Source of the DNA: Lojkania enalia
Lineage: Eukaryota > Ascomycota > Dothideomycetes > Pleosporales
Direction of reading: 5' to 3'
DNA: 57,997 nt
NCBI GenBank assembly: GCA_010094045.1
Contig: ML986694.1
Span: forward strand, 53,926-111,922
Made by a program: the position numbers and the translations under genes. The notes beneath the pieces are model-generated. The model worked only from the letters and a program-made list of their open reading frames with translations. It did not search any database and was not told where the DNA came from. Below, in pieces: positions 1-10,619 of this stretch; positions within the stretch are counted from its first letter, which is position 1, and every line of letters starts with the position of its first letter.

Positions 1-1240
1 TACTTCCTATACTAAATTAACTAATATAGTACCTATATATTAACTTTAAGAATTTTCCTATAGATAAGTCCGGATATAATTAGATTATAGTAGTAATCGA
101 TTGCCTGTCTAAATAAGTAGTATCTATTCCCTACTATTATATAATTAATGTATAGAGAATAGCCGAATTGTTTATTTAATAGATATACTACTTTAACTAT
201 ACGCCTGAAACTATTATTTTAGATTAAGAACCTTAGTTTATATCTAGTTTCTAGTCTAAATTCTACCGTATTTTAGGCGTAAAAATTAAACTATCTACTA
301 CTTATTATAAAGAGACTAACGGATAGACGGAGATTATAAATAAGTATATTAATTAGAGACTGTACCCTTTCATATTCTTCTACTAAAATAACTAGAGTTC
401 TCTATTACCTATAATCGACCGAGTATAAGCAACTCTATTCTATATAACTATTAGAATATCCCTATATTAGATCCTATATAGATCCGAGCCCTATTAGAGT
501 TAGGATTAGAAATATTCTATTAATTCTATTACTATAATAGATAAATTAAATTATAAGAATACTTTAGCTCTAGTAACTTATATATATATAACCTGGGAAA
601 CTGTAAAGGCTAATATTAAGAAGGCTTAAGATCGTATATAATCTATTATTAACTATTACTAGTAACTAATTAATTAGTAGATTAGTAATATAGTCTACCT
701 AAATACTAAGAACCTTATAGTTTAGAAACCGAGCTAAAAGCTATTTAATTAATAGGAGAGACCTTTTAAAGTACTAGAATAGGTTAAAAACTCGTACTAT
801 CTATAGCTACTCCTAGAGTTGAGAATATATAATATCTTCGCACCAAACCTACTATATAAAGACCCCTAGGACCTTCTACTAGAGTAAGAAGCTCCGAAAC
901 CACCCGCTATCGCTATTAAGAGGGTAGAAGAGTAGAAGGTTAAGGAAATACTAGCTAGTAAGCTATATTATAAGACCCTTAAATACCGTGTAAAATAGGT
1001 AGGATATAATCTTAACCCGGTTTAATATAAAGCCTTAAATTTTATAGATTCGCCTTATAAGCTAAAAGATTTTTATAATAAGTATCCGAATTAGCTAGAA
1101 CCCCTAAGAGCTCTAACTAAATAGATTAAGATATATAAGAATAGTATAGAGAATATAGATTATCTAGTAAACGATAATATATAAGAGTTAAGTAGTAGAT
1201 TTAAAAACTAAAGTATAGGCCCGAAATTACTCCTCTATAG
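1..1240 (+). pseudogene. Ty3/gypsy family C integrase and chromodomain-like tail, RIP-degraded, 5' truncated by window edge
   Basis: This is the integrase part of the pol polyprotein of LTR family C; it would insert element cDNA into the genome. Read with TAA/TAG as Gln or Trp, the + strand gives an integrase core. The first catalytic Asp lies in a VVID motif (codon 99-101), the second in ILD (222-224), and the Glu in KETNGQTE (312-314). The downstream block (about 360-760) fits the usual INT C-terminal region. At about 985-1120 a stretch containing DSPYKLKDFYNKYP resembles the end of a chromodomain. In-frame TAA/TAG codons occur throughout, so it is dead. Protease, RT and RNase H must lie left of the window. 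Family assignment is by motif recognition; confidence is good for INT and moderate for the chromodomain. Confidence 0.85.
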
Positions 1241-1254
1241 AATCTGGAAGGTCT

Positions 1255-1420
1255 AATAGTAGGTTGTTAGATACCTCTCTAATCCTCTTCTTCTCTACTC
1301 TTCTTCCTCTTTCTTCCCTCTAGACTCCTCTTAAACCTCCTCTACCTTATCCTTAGCTGCCTAAGAGTACTATAATATCAGCTTAAAGGTTAGATATTAA
1401 AGCCTCTAGGGCTGAAACCT
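1255..1420 (-). pseudogene. Antisense charged reading frame in the 3' region of family C
   Basis: The + strand is pyrimidine-rich here. On the minus strand it reads as a Glu/Lys/Arg-rich segment (for example KDKVEEVQEE and KKEEEEQRRR, with stops read as Gln). It lies between the chromodomain-like tail and the 3' LTR, opposed to pol. The same arrangement occurs in families A and B. No known domain was recognised. The extent towards 2290 is uncertain. Confidence 0.4.
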
Positions 1421-2278
1421 AATAGAGTAATTTAGTACTCTAGTAGAATAAATCTACCTAGATACTAGCTGTAAGAAGGCTATCTTTCTAACTCTTTATA
1501 ACCTAGGCTATAAGCGCTAGGTTGTAAGTAGACTCTAAAATAGCCTTAAAGACTACCTTTTTATCCTCTCTATCTCCTATATATTAGGCCGCCGCCTATA
1601 GTTTAAGATAGCCCCGGAGGACTAGAAACTCCTTCTTATAGTATAAGGGGATTTATAAGTATATTAGTAGTAAATACTCTACTAGTATTAGATATAATTT
1701 ATACGGGGTTATACTTTTTATTTTATAAGGTATAATACTCGCATTTTTTTAATCTTAGAGACTAAAAGGTAAATATTATATACTACCTATAGGCGAGTAT
1801 ATATATAGCCTGAAGGTAGATAACCTAAAAGGTTTTTAAAGAGGTTTTAGGAGGTGGGTAGAGTAGTATATTAATTAATTTTTTCTATAAGGCGTTAATA
1901 ATACTTTAATAATTAATAGTTCTAGAGACGTATAATAATACGTGTAAAGTAGAAGTTATTATTTAGTTAGGGAAGCTTAGTTAATAGCAATCTAGTAATA
2001 TACTAAGGCTAGTAAATACTTATTACTATACGCGACGAAATTGTAATATTAATAAACTATTATAATAGTAGTTACTAGCTAATATATAGATTAATTATAC
2101 TTACTATAAAAACCTTACTTAATATTATATTAATATATAAACGCATCTTTATAGATAACCGTATATATTAGTTCTTACTAATAAATACCTCCTTAAAGAA
2201 ATTTCTTTATACTAGAACTTATCTATAACAGCTCCAATTCCCTCCTAAACTAATATAGATAGGGACTATCAGCCTATA
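1421..2278. other. 3' untranslated/unknown part of family C element
   Basis: This stretch lies between the antisense charged segment and the polypurine tract of element C. The RIP signature is strong and I could not decode a convincing protein on either strand. It may contain more of the antisense frame. Confidence 0.4.
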
Positions 2279-2291
2279 AGGAGGGGGGTAG
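2279..2291 (+). other. Polypurine tract of element C
   Basis: An A/G run ending in gaggggggtag lies directly upstream of LTR-C. This is where a polypurine tract primes plus-strand DNA synthesis next to a 3' LTR, and it sets element C on the + strand. Confidence 0.75.
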
Positions 2292-2570
2292 TATAATAAT
2301 ACGAAGGAATCGTTCTATAAAAAGCTTTATATATAACCTTATCCTAAAGCTTTTCGCTTATCTTATCCTACCCTTAATTACGCCTCTTTTCCCTTCCGTA
2401 TATAGTTGTATACTCCTTTATAAGTAGCTTAGTAGTTCTTCTATATCCTTTTATATAAGGCCTATAGGTGTTAATAGAATTCCTAGGTCCCTAAACCCCT
2501 ATATACTCCTATATACCTCTAAGTAAATTTATACTATATTCGGATCTATTATCTTATCTATACTATTATA
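2292..2570 (+). repeat. LTR-C, 3' LTR (279 bp)
   Basis: This is one of three LTR-C copies in the window, all exactly 279 bp (also 2948-3226 and 21285-21563). It begins tataataatac, a RIP form of TGTAA..., and ends ctattata, a RIP form of ...TTACA. A polypurine tract precedes it, so it is the 3' LTR of the element to its left. Confidence 0.85.
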
Positions 2571-2947
2571 TTACTCTTACTATAACTTATATATATATTA
2601 ATTCTAGTATAGAAATTAGAAGGTAAATTATAGTTAGATATTAGCAGTTACCTCTAATTCTAATAGGTTATTAGTAGTCTTTAAGTTTCTACCTTAGTAT
2701 ACTCTACACAGCTTTTCTAAAGGTAATCCTAATTATAGAGGATAGAAAGTTCTAAACCTAAAGGCTTTAATTAATAGAAGATTTCTAAGATTCTATCTAG
2801 ATAACTAAATAATTTAATATAATAGTATATAAGTATTATAATCTAAACTAAATCGAGTATATTTTAGACTTAGATATAGTTAAATAAACAATCGATACGA
2901 TATTATTAAAGAGGCCGTTACTAGTAGTATTAAGTTCTTCTATATAA
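2571..2947. other. Unassigned AT-rich spacer between two inverted LTR-C copies
   Basis: This 377-bp stretch separates two LTR-C copies in opposite orientation. It is RIP-mutated, so it was probably repetitive once. I recognise no protein in it. It could be 5' leader of a second, minus-strand C element or flanking DNA. Confidence 0.4.
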
Positions 2948-3226
2948 TATAATAGCGTAGGTAAGATAATAGGTCCGAATATAATATAAATCTACTTAAA
3001 GGTATATAGAAGTACGTAGGGGTTTAGGGACCTAGAAATTCTATTAATACTTATAGGCCTTATATAAAAGAATATAGAAGAACTACTAAGCTACTTATAA
3101 GGGAGTATACAACTATATACGGATAGGAAAAGGGGCAGAGCCGGGGGTAGGATAAGATAAGTAAAAAGCTTTAGAATAAGGTTATATATAAAGCTTTTTA
3201 TAGAACGATTTCTTCGTATTATTATA
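2948..3226 (-). repeat. LTR-C, inverted copy (279 bp)
   Basis: It matches 2292-2570 as its reverse complement and 21285-21563 directly, end to end, with only transition-type differences noticed. The flanking five bases (tataa on the left, ctaag on the right) do not form a clear target duplication, so it is probably not a simple solo-LTR insertion. Confidence 0.85.
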
Positions 3227-3229
3227 CTA

Positions 3230-5740
3230 AGAAACCTATCATCTAATTATATATCTATAGATAGGAGATAAAGAAGATAAATAGAAGGTAATAGAGCTTA
3301 TTAATATATAGATAGTATAGTAGAAATTAATACTATAAGTTTAGGACCCTTTAAATATATTTAATAAACTAAGGTAGAATTTAGCTACTTATTATAGTAA
3401 GATCTAGAGATAATTTAGAGAAGCTATATAATTTCTAGATAGTTGCCTATTTATATTCTATTACTATTATAATCTTCGACTTATATATTTAAATAAGAAT
3501 TATAATAGTATAAAGTATCTAATAAAATACCTTAGATCCTAGGCCTATCTAAGAATTCTAGCTTCTAAGTATAATAGGTTCTATATATCTATAGCTAGGC
3601 CTTCTAATAATAAAGATTCGATTATATTATTATATTCTACTAGTATCTTTAAGTATAAACTAGTCCGTATTATTATTAATAATAACTAGACTTTCTAAAT
3701 AGTAGATTACCTATCCTTTTAACAATTTATTTAGTTCTTCTAACTAGATACTATATTAATTAGCCAATTTAATTTTATAGAGCTATTCGAGTATAAAGTT
3801 ATAGTAGCTTAATCCTCTCTTTTATATAATCTTAGCTAAAGTATAAAGATATTAATCGTATTTAATACCTAGTTTGTAAAGAACTATCTTAGTTTCCTTA
3901 TAATAAAAGGATACTATATTAATTAGGACTGGAAGTTCTACGAGAGACTACTTAATTTTATCCCTATTTAAGGAAGCTATACTAGTACTTCTATAATAAT
4001 AGAAGTACTATATATTCTATTAAACATAAACATATAATAACAATTACTAGTAGTTACCTATAATAACGCTGCTAATAATAGTATACTTATATATATAATA
4101 CAAGAGAAACTATATAAAGATAGTATTAAATAGGACTATAAGGAGAATATAATTCTATACCTTACTTATATTATCAATCTTATTATTTAGGAAATTATTT
4201 ACTATCTTAAACTCGCACCCCCTAAAGAGATAGGAAATAGAAGAACTTTATAGTAACATAATATAAATAAGATCCGGATATAGATTTCTATTCTAAATTC
4301 TCTTTATAAAGTATAGTTTTTTATTATAGTTAGTTATTATAGTTATTATATACTAATTATTAGTTAGATTCGAGCTATTTATAAAGTAATTAATCGATTG
4401 CTATAATACTATAAGCGTTTTATTACTTTATAGAGCTTCCTACTACCTAAGTACTAGCTGTTTATAATAAGAAATATCCCAACTCGATAGAATTCGATAT
4501 TTAATATATATAACCGAACGGTAGACTTTAAATAATATATTAACAACTAGCTTTAATATAAAATCAATTTAAAAATCCCTACTCAGAGATCTAGTAATAA
4601 TAAAGATATCGAGGTATATTTCTATAATCTCTAGCAACTTTAACTATCTACTACTAAATAGTACTACTTAATACTAATTATAGACCTACTCGGCAATTTT
4701 AAAAAGGTAACTAAAACGTTTAGCAAGAATATAAAGCCTTAAATCTAGTATATTTAACAAATATATAATAGGCTCTTCGATTTCCTAAATTATATAAATA
4801 GGGATCTAGTTAAAAATATAGAGAGTAACTCAGATTAGCTAATAGTAGTAAGAGCTATAGTAGAGAAGGGTCGATCTAAATTAAGTAAATACTACTTAAA
4901 AACAGACGTAAAGTATAGTTACTTATTTAACTATATAACGATCTTAGATCTATTCTAGAAGCTTATAATATACGAGGTATTTTTATTATAGCTATTTATT
5001 ACATTAGCTTTTAACTATAACTATAAGATAAAACTTAAAACCCTTAGTATAGAAAAACCTATCGCTAATAATTTCTTAAATATCTTAATTACTATAATAA
5101 GAATATACTAGACTATACTTTATCTATAATACCCCAACCTTAATAGATATAAAATAATAAGTAGTTTTATAAACCATCTCTATAATATTTATTCTTAAGT
5201 AGCTTCTTAAGTTTCCTAAACTAGGATCTAAGTAATATAGGAGAAAGAGAGGGAAAGGGAGAGGGAGAGTTAGAGGAAGAAGAGAAAGGACCAACTTATT
5301 AAGAAGGAGAAAGTTATCTAAGTACACCTTCTATTCGAGGTTATAACTTTAATATATTAGACTAGTAGAGAGTAAATAAATATTAGTATCTACAGCTTAC
5401 TTAGGTTATAAAAGATATTCTCCTAATATAGATTATAGGAGTTAGTATTAAGCGGGTTTTTAATACTACTAGAAATGTAATTAAGAATAAGAAATATTAT
5501 CTTACTATATAGAGAATCTAGGATATTATATTTCTAAAATATATAATAAGTAGAAAAGACTATTATATTAAAGAGGTATATTAGACTATAGAAGTCTAAA
5601 ATACTAGTAAGCTAAGCCCTTTTTATAGCGCTAATAAGGTTATAGATCTCTTTAAATTTCCAGCCTAGGTATATAATAAAGAACTAGAGATTAACTAGAA
5701 GAATATTAATCCTAGTACTACTACTAATAAGAAGCTGCCG
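3230..5740 (+). pseudogene. hAT-superfamily transposase, RIP-degraded
   Basis: It would excise and insert a hAT DNA transposon. Reading stops as Gln/Trp on the + strand gives, in order: a BED-finger-like N-terminus (about 3400-3560); a region like the conserved 'PF.vVe...F' block (about 3700-3790); a core with a YYINQDWKFYERLL-type segment near 3910-3950; a VTYNNAANNS motif at 4053-4082, matching the hAT 'TxDNAsNN' signature with Asp changed to Asn; and a C-terminal dimerisation domain at about 5372-5545 containing IGVSIKRVFNTTRN, the hAT 'GASVERxFNTxRd' signature. Terminal inverted repeats and an 8-bp duplication could not be located, so both ends are approximate. Length and domain order fit a full-length hAT transposase. 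Confidence 0.85.
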
Positions 5741-6130
5741 TAAAAATATATTTGTCGAGAAATTTATAAACCTCTATAGTTTATATAATAAATTGCTGTT
5801 ATAAATATATTATCGTGTTAGATTAAAGTATATAAAATTAATAGTTAAGGAGTATACTACTATAGTCTACAATATATTATAGTATACTACTCTAGAATCT
5901 AATAAAGCGAGATTAGCCTAATCTATAATAAATAGCTGTAATAAAACCCTAGAATATTATACTATATATACTCTTATTAAGCTACTTTCTAAAGTATACT
6001 AATTAGTTAGACTTTAAAGAAATCTAGTCTATATAACCCTACCTTAACCTATACCCTATTACTAAGCAGCTACCCTAACTCTACCTATACTCTAGGCTAA
6101 TTAGTAAGACCTTAACCTCAACCCAATCTA
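5741..6130. other. Unassigned RIP-mutated stretch
   Basis: It lies between the hAT C-terminus and the point where similarity to element B begins. It is rich in ccta/ctaac pyrimidine runs (about 6030-6130). It may hold the hAT 3' end. I see no recognisable coding or RNA feature. Confidence 0.35.
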
Positions 6131-7080
6131 TACCTATCTACTAGTCTAGAATAAATTACAAATATCTTCCTAAAATAGATTATTATATAATATAAAGTAC
6201 TATAAAAGATAATTATTAATTAAGATATTAAGTTTACTTTAAAGTTTTAGTAAATAATTATAAACTTACTAGAAATTAAGTATAAAATATTTATAATATT
6301 TTACTCTTAAATAGATAGATAAATAAAATAAATATACTAAATAGTAGAATAATATTTATAATACTATCTAAACTATCGATAAAATAATTAGATAATACTA
6401 CTACTAATAGTATAACTCGTATATAATAGCGCTATATATAATATAACTAGAGTATTACTATTTATAGTAAACTATAAGTACGAACTAAAAACCTATAATA
6501 CCCTAATTAAAGTAGTATTATAGATACTATAAGTATAGGAACGAGTTAAGATTATTTAGTAAATATAAGACTTACTAAGAAAAGACTTTTAATTCCTATA
6601 ATTTACTATAAAAATATTATAATTAGAAATATAAATAACTACCTTTAAAAAGAAAGAAAAAGTTTAACTACTATAATAAAATATTTAAAGTAAATAACTA
6701 AGAAGTAAACTAGACTATATTAAAATTAGACTATATAAGATTAAAAAGTAAATTTTACCTATAAACTATTAATTTAAACTATTTACAATTATTAAAATTT
6801 ATCTAATCTTCTATATTATACTTATAGAAAAGATACTCTAAAATACTAAACTAGTAGTATATAATATAAATATATATAGAGAAGACTAGAAATAAAAGAT
6901 TGAGAAAGTAATAAGATATAAGATATAGAATAGTAAGTAGTACTATCTAATTAAATAGTTAGAAATAGATAAGTATAGAAATTTATAGAATAATATCTAA
7001 GAACTAGAAGAAAACCTTAGCTTTACAGCGTTATAAGTATATTATAAAAGCTAAACTTATAAAGAAACTTTAGAAATAGA
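6131..7080 (+). pseudogene. Ty3/gypsy family B integrase C-terminal half plus chromodomain, 5' truncated
   Basis: From about 6131 it aligns with the reverse complement of the B integrase at 30596-30720, which proves family identity. The + strand reads as the end of the integrase core (about 6200-6480), then a stretch like 'FAYNSAxHxxTGxSPFxANYGYEP' at about 6410-6490, the GKY/linker region (KVNYRFKL-type) at about 6750-6790, and a chromodomain with a KQYYLIK segment at about 6925-6960 (the usual 'EYLVKWxGY'). Many TAA/TAG codons break it. The 5' boundary is abrupt and has no LTR, so this copy lost its 5' part before or during later rearrangements. Confidence 0.85.
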
Positions 7081-7099
7081 ATAGTAGGATTAAATAATA

Positions 7100-7560
7100 T
7101 TAGCTATATTAAAAGAGGCGAGTCCGCTTTAAAAAGAAGACCCGCCCTATAATCTACCTTTTTCTCTTCTTTAAGCTACTCCTATATATATTTATAATCC
7201 TCTAACTATCTATACTTTATTTACTTATAAATCTTTTGGAGATGCTAGACTTTTACTTAGACTACTACTATCTTATTACTTATATCCTCTAGCTAATCTA
7301 GGATTTTTTAATACTTCTCTTTAGCTAGTTAAAACTAGTAATCTAATTTCTTAAACTTTTTATTTTAATATTCTTCTACTATATGTAAATATTATAAATT
7401 AGTAAAAGAATTAAAGTATATAAGTATTTTAAGTATTATAGAAAATATTATAAAATAACTATATATTAAACTAGGGATACTTAAAGTAGTATAATTATTT
7501 TAGAGTCTTCTTTTTATTAATTTTATATATTAGTTCTTTATAAGGATAATAAGAATAAGA
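7100..7560 (-). pseudogene. Antisense reading frame in the 3' region of family B
   Basis: On the minus strand a long frame is interrupted only by TAA/TAG codons and decodes to a plausible protein with segments such as EIRLLVLTSQREVLKNPRL and SSSLSKSLASPKDLQVNK. It sits between the chromodomain and the polypurine tract of B, opposed to pol. No domain is recognised. Families A and C carry an antisense frame at the same place. Confidence 0.45.
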
Positions 7561-7720
7561 TATTATAATTAAACTAGAAGAATTAATATAGTTAGTATAG
7601 TAATAGCGATTTAGTATAGAGTAGTAAGAAGGAGGTATTAGGGAAGTATATAAAGAACGTATAAGTAGCTTACTAACCCTACTATATAATTAAGAAGAAT
7701 AGAATAACTCTTAGGCTAAA

Positions 7721-7740
7721 AGTTTAGAGAGGGGGAATAG
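7721..7740 (+). other. Polypurine tract of element B
   Basis: The run agagagggggaatag lies immediately upstream of LTR-B at 7741 and marks the 3' end of a + strand element B. Confidence 0.7.
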
Positions 7741-7964
7741 TATTATAAATACCCTTATACTAGAACTTATTAAAGTATAGAACTTTATATAAATAAGTAA
7801 ATAGAACTAATTATATAAGTAGCCTAGTAACTTAGTTAAAACTAAGCTATTAAGCCCGTTTAATCCTAAAGTAGTAACTAAGTAGAAAGAATAGAGAGAA
7901 ACTATATTATATTTAATAATCTTATAATTTTAACCTTTATAGCTTTTTATAGTTAATTTAAATA
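7741..7964 (+). repeat. LTR-B, 3' LTR, left part (split by P7)
   Basis: It starts tattataaataccc (RIP form of TGTTATAAATACCC). It matches the reverse complement of 38541-38884 up to the base where P7 inserts at a TA. The remainder is at 39868-39987. Joined without the duplicated TA, the two parts total 344 bp, the same as the intact minus-strand LTR-B. Confidence 0.9.
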
Positions 7965-8724
7965 ATATAAAGTACTATTAAGTAAACTACTCTATTAAAT
8001 AAGCTAAAATTTTTTAGTAGTAAATATAATAACTATAATATATAATACCTTAACATCTATAAAGAGATAATATTTAGGAAGAAGGTAGAATTAAGCTTAC
8101 TCTTTAAGTATATAAAGCTAGCTAATTCTAAAGCATATAAGCTACTACTAATATATTTAGTATACCGCGATTAACTCTCTAGTAGAGATATAAAAGAACT
8201 TTTATATATACTAATTACTACGTAAACTACTAAAAGTTAACTATAACTAAAGAGTAGATAATTATATAATATATTCTTAACCTTAATTTATAAGGATTTA
8301 CGCTTCAGCTATATAAGGTAGTAGATATAGTAGATAAACTGTTAGCTGCATATAGTAAAGAGCTAGTAGGTAAGAATTAGGCTAAGAGATTTATAACGTA
8401 TATAAATAAGCTTAAAATAGTATTTAATTAGGTAAAGAACTGCTAGAGGATATAATAAGAGGATTTTAAGGTTATTAGTATATAGTTTAAGCTTATTAAA
8501 GAGATAAAAGCTGTATATAGTATCTATAATAAGGATATATATAACTTTAATAAGACTAGCTTTTAGATAGATATAATTAGGTTTATAACAGTTATTATAA
8601 GCTTAGAAAGATATATAAAGCCTAATCTTATATAGCTAAGTAATTAAGAGTAGGTTACTGTTATCTAGAGTATCTATATAGTAAGATATATAACCCTACC
8701 TTTTATTATCTATAAAAGGCGTAT
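7965..8724 (+). mobile_element. P7 pogo/Fot1-like transposon, left segment (TIR, HTH, first part of DDE domain)
   Basis: The left end atataaagtactattaagt is the degraded TIR; it matches the reverse complement of the right end at 39865. The + strand decodes to a pogo/Fot1-type transposase: a KKVELSLL N-terminus near 8080, a CENP-B/Tc5-type HTH around 8257-8450 (LNLRGF, GKNWAKRF-type segments) and the first DDE block as YNFNKTSF at 8541-8564 (family form NFDETGF). The catalytic Asp and next Glu are changed to Asn and Lys by G-to-A. At 8725 A copy 1 is inserted after cgtat. The first 760 bp align with the first 760 bp of P5 at 53293. The right segment is 38885-39865. Confidence 0.9.
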
Positions 8725-9262
8725 TATTATAAATATAGAATGCTAAGAGGTACTATCTCTATAGCTAGAGCTTAATCTAATATTAGCTACTATATAGGTC
8801 GACTCAGACGAGGACTAATAAGGTAATAATAGGTAGAAGTATATTAAGAACCAATTATTAGACAGTAAGTAGTAGAACTGTAGAAAATAGAGAGATAATT
8901 AATTAGATAATAAGGTATAGTACAACCTATATACGTAATAATAGTAGAAGTATTAGGTATAGTAGAGCGGGCCTAATAAACCTAATAGACCTGATAAGGT
9001 AGGTTTAATAGTCTTAGACCTAACTATATAAAACAGAAGATCTTTTTAGTAGATTAAATCCTATCTAGTTATTCTTATAGACTTATCTTATTACTATATT
9101 AGACTTCTAAATATATTTATTATATTTAAAGAACCGGCGATTCTAATATTCTCTCTTTACTAAAACTACTCCCTCTAACTAACCTAATATAAATAAGCCC
9201 CGGTATATATACAACTGTAGCGGCGGTTATTATATATACTAGTAGTATATAGGTTAATAATA
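8725..9262 (+). repeat. LTR-A, 5' LTR of A copy 1 (538 bp)
   Basis: It begins tattataaatatagaatgc and ends gttaataata, RIP forms of a TGTTAT...GTAACA LTR. It matches LTR-A at 22968, 29835 and 40953. The preceding cgtat (8720-8724) is the left copy of the target duplication; the right copy is lost with the 3' half of this element. Confidence 0.9.
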
Positions 9263-10619
9263 TAATAACTATCTAATATTAAGAGAATAGAAACTATCTA
9301 AAGATATCTACTATATTATAAAGTTAAGTTATAATAACCTAAAGGCTATAAGCCCTAAAAGAAGCTATAGTATAAAAAGTATAGAAATAGGAAACCTGTA
9401 TTATATAGATATAATATAAGCTAGTTGCAGCTAGAACTAACCTAGCTAAAGCTAAATAATAGGTATAAGCTAAGATAGCTTTACTAAAGAAGTTTAATAG
9501 TAAGAAAGAATACGTTAACCTCTTTCTTATATTAATAGAGCTATACTTTAGATTTAATAGTACGACCTTCTTTCTAAATAAAGATAAGATCTTAGCTATA
9601 ATAATAAATATAGAGGAGATACTACTAGTATAAACTAAACTATTTATAGCCGATTAGCGGGAAAATAGAGGTAATATAAAGAAGACTAGAGAATCTATAG
9701 ATAAACTCTTTAAAAGCTGAGAAGAATTTAAGAATAAGGTCTAAAACGTCTTTAGAGAAGTAGATATAAAATAAAAAGTATAAAGGAAGCTACTAAAGTT
9801 AACCTAGACTAAGAGGGTAATAGATTATACTATAGAGTTCTAGAGATTTAGTACTAGACTAGGATAGGATAATAGTATATTAGTAGAAATCTTCTATAAA
9901 GGGCTTAAAGATAAGGTTAAAAACGACCTAGCTAGAGAAGAAAGGCTAATAGAGCTATTAGAAATAATCGAATTAGTAGTTAGGATTAATAACTATTAAT
10001 ATAAGCGAGAGATAGAAAAATAATCTTAGCTGTAGATATTTATCCTAACTAAGAAGGAAAGTAAAACAGCGCTATAGGATGGTAATCTAATAGTCCTTAG
10101 AAAAGTTGTAAAGGATAAGAGAAAGAACTACCAATAATTAAGGATAAATAATCTTAAGAAAGAAAGGCTTAAAAAGGGAATATATCTTTTATATAGATAA
10201 AAAGAGTACTATAGAAAGGAATATCTAAATAAGAAAAAGGAAGCCTAAATAATAACTGCGTAACCTACTAATAGATACTAATAACTAGTATAATACTAGA
10301 TATATTATATAGATAATAGATACGAAACGTACTATTTAGCTAAAGAAGGAAGCAATTATTAACTATAGCTAAGAAGGGTAGTAGTAGTTATTAGATATAT
10401 AGAATATCTACTAGGTATATTAAGGCTTAATATTATATTAATCCTAGAAAGAATAAAGTAAAAGAAGTACTAGATCTATAATAAAATATATTAAATAAGA
10501 TTATACTCTTAGAAATATTAGAATATACTATTTAAAGCAACGTTTAGAGATAGCTAGAGTATACTAAAAGCCGTAGTAAAGTTAGTAGAAAAAATCACGG
10601 ATAAAGAAATATTCGAGTA
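9263..10619 (+). pseudogene. Family A gag, A copy 1 (5' part)
   Basis: This is the capsid/nucleocapsid precursor of LTR family A. With stops read as Gln/Trp it gives a Retrotrans_gag-type domain (about 9640-10000) with segments like FYKGLKDKVK and ELVVRINN, and a CCHC zinc knuckle at about 10160-10225 whose Cys codons have mostly become Tyr codons. It is collinear with 23520-24820 in A copy 2. P4 interrupts it at the TA at 10618-10619. Confidence 0.85.

Noticed and set aside
1980..2130. Possible Ty1/copia RNase H end next to LTR-C
   Set aside because: Some residues looked similar, but the frame breaks repeatedly and the integrase at 1-760 is clearly Ty3/gypsy, so a copia call is not supported.
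5124..5327. 67-codon ATG-started open frame on the minus strand
   Set aside because: It lies antisense to the hAT transposase and has low-complexity Leu/Pro composition. It is a by-product of TA-rich sequence, not a gene.
6030..6130. Telomere-like ccctaa/taaccc pyrimidine runs
   Set aside because: The spacing is irregular and no exact TTAGGG/CCCTAA tandem occurs; better explained as RIP-altered Pro/Thr-rich or non-coding sequence.
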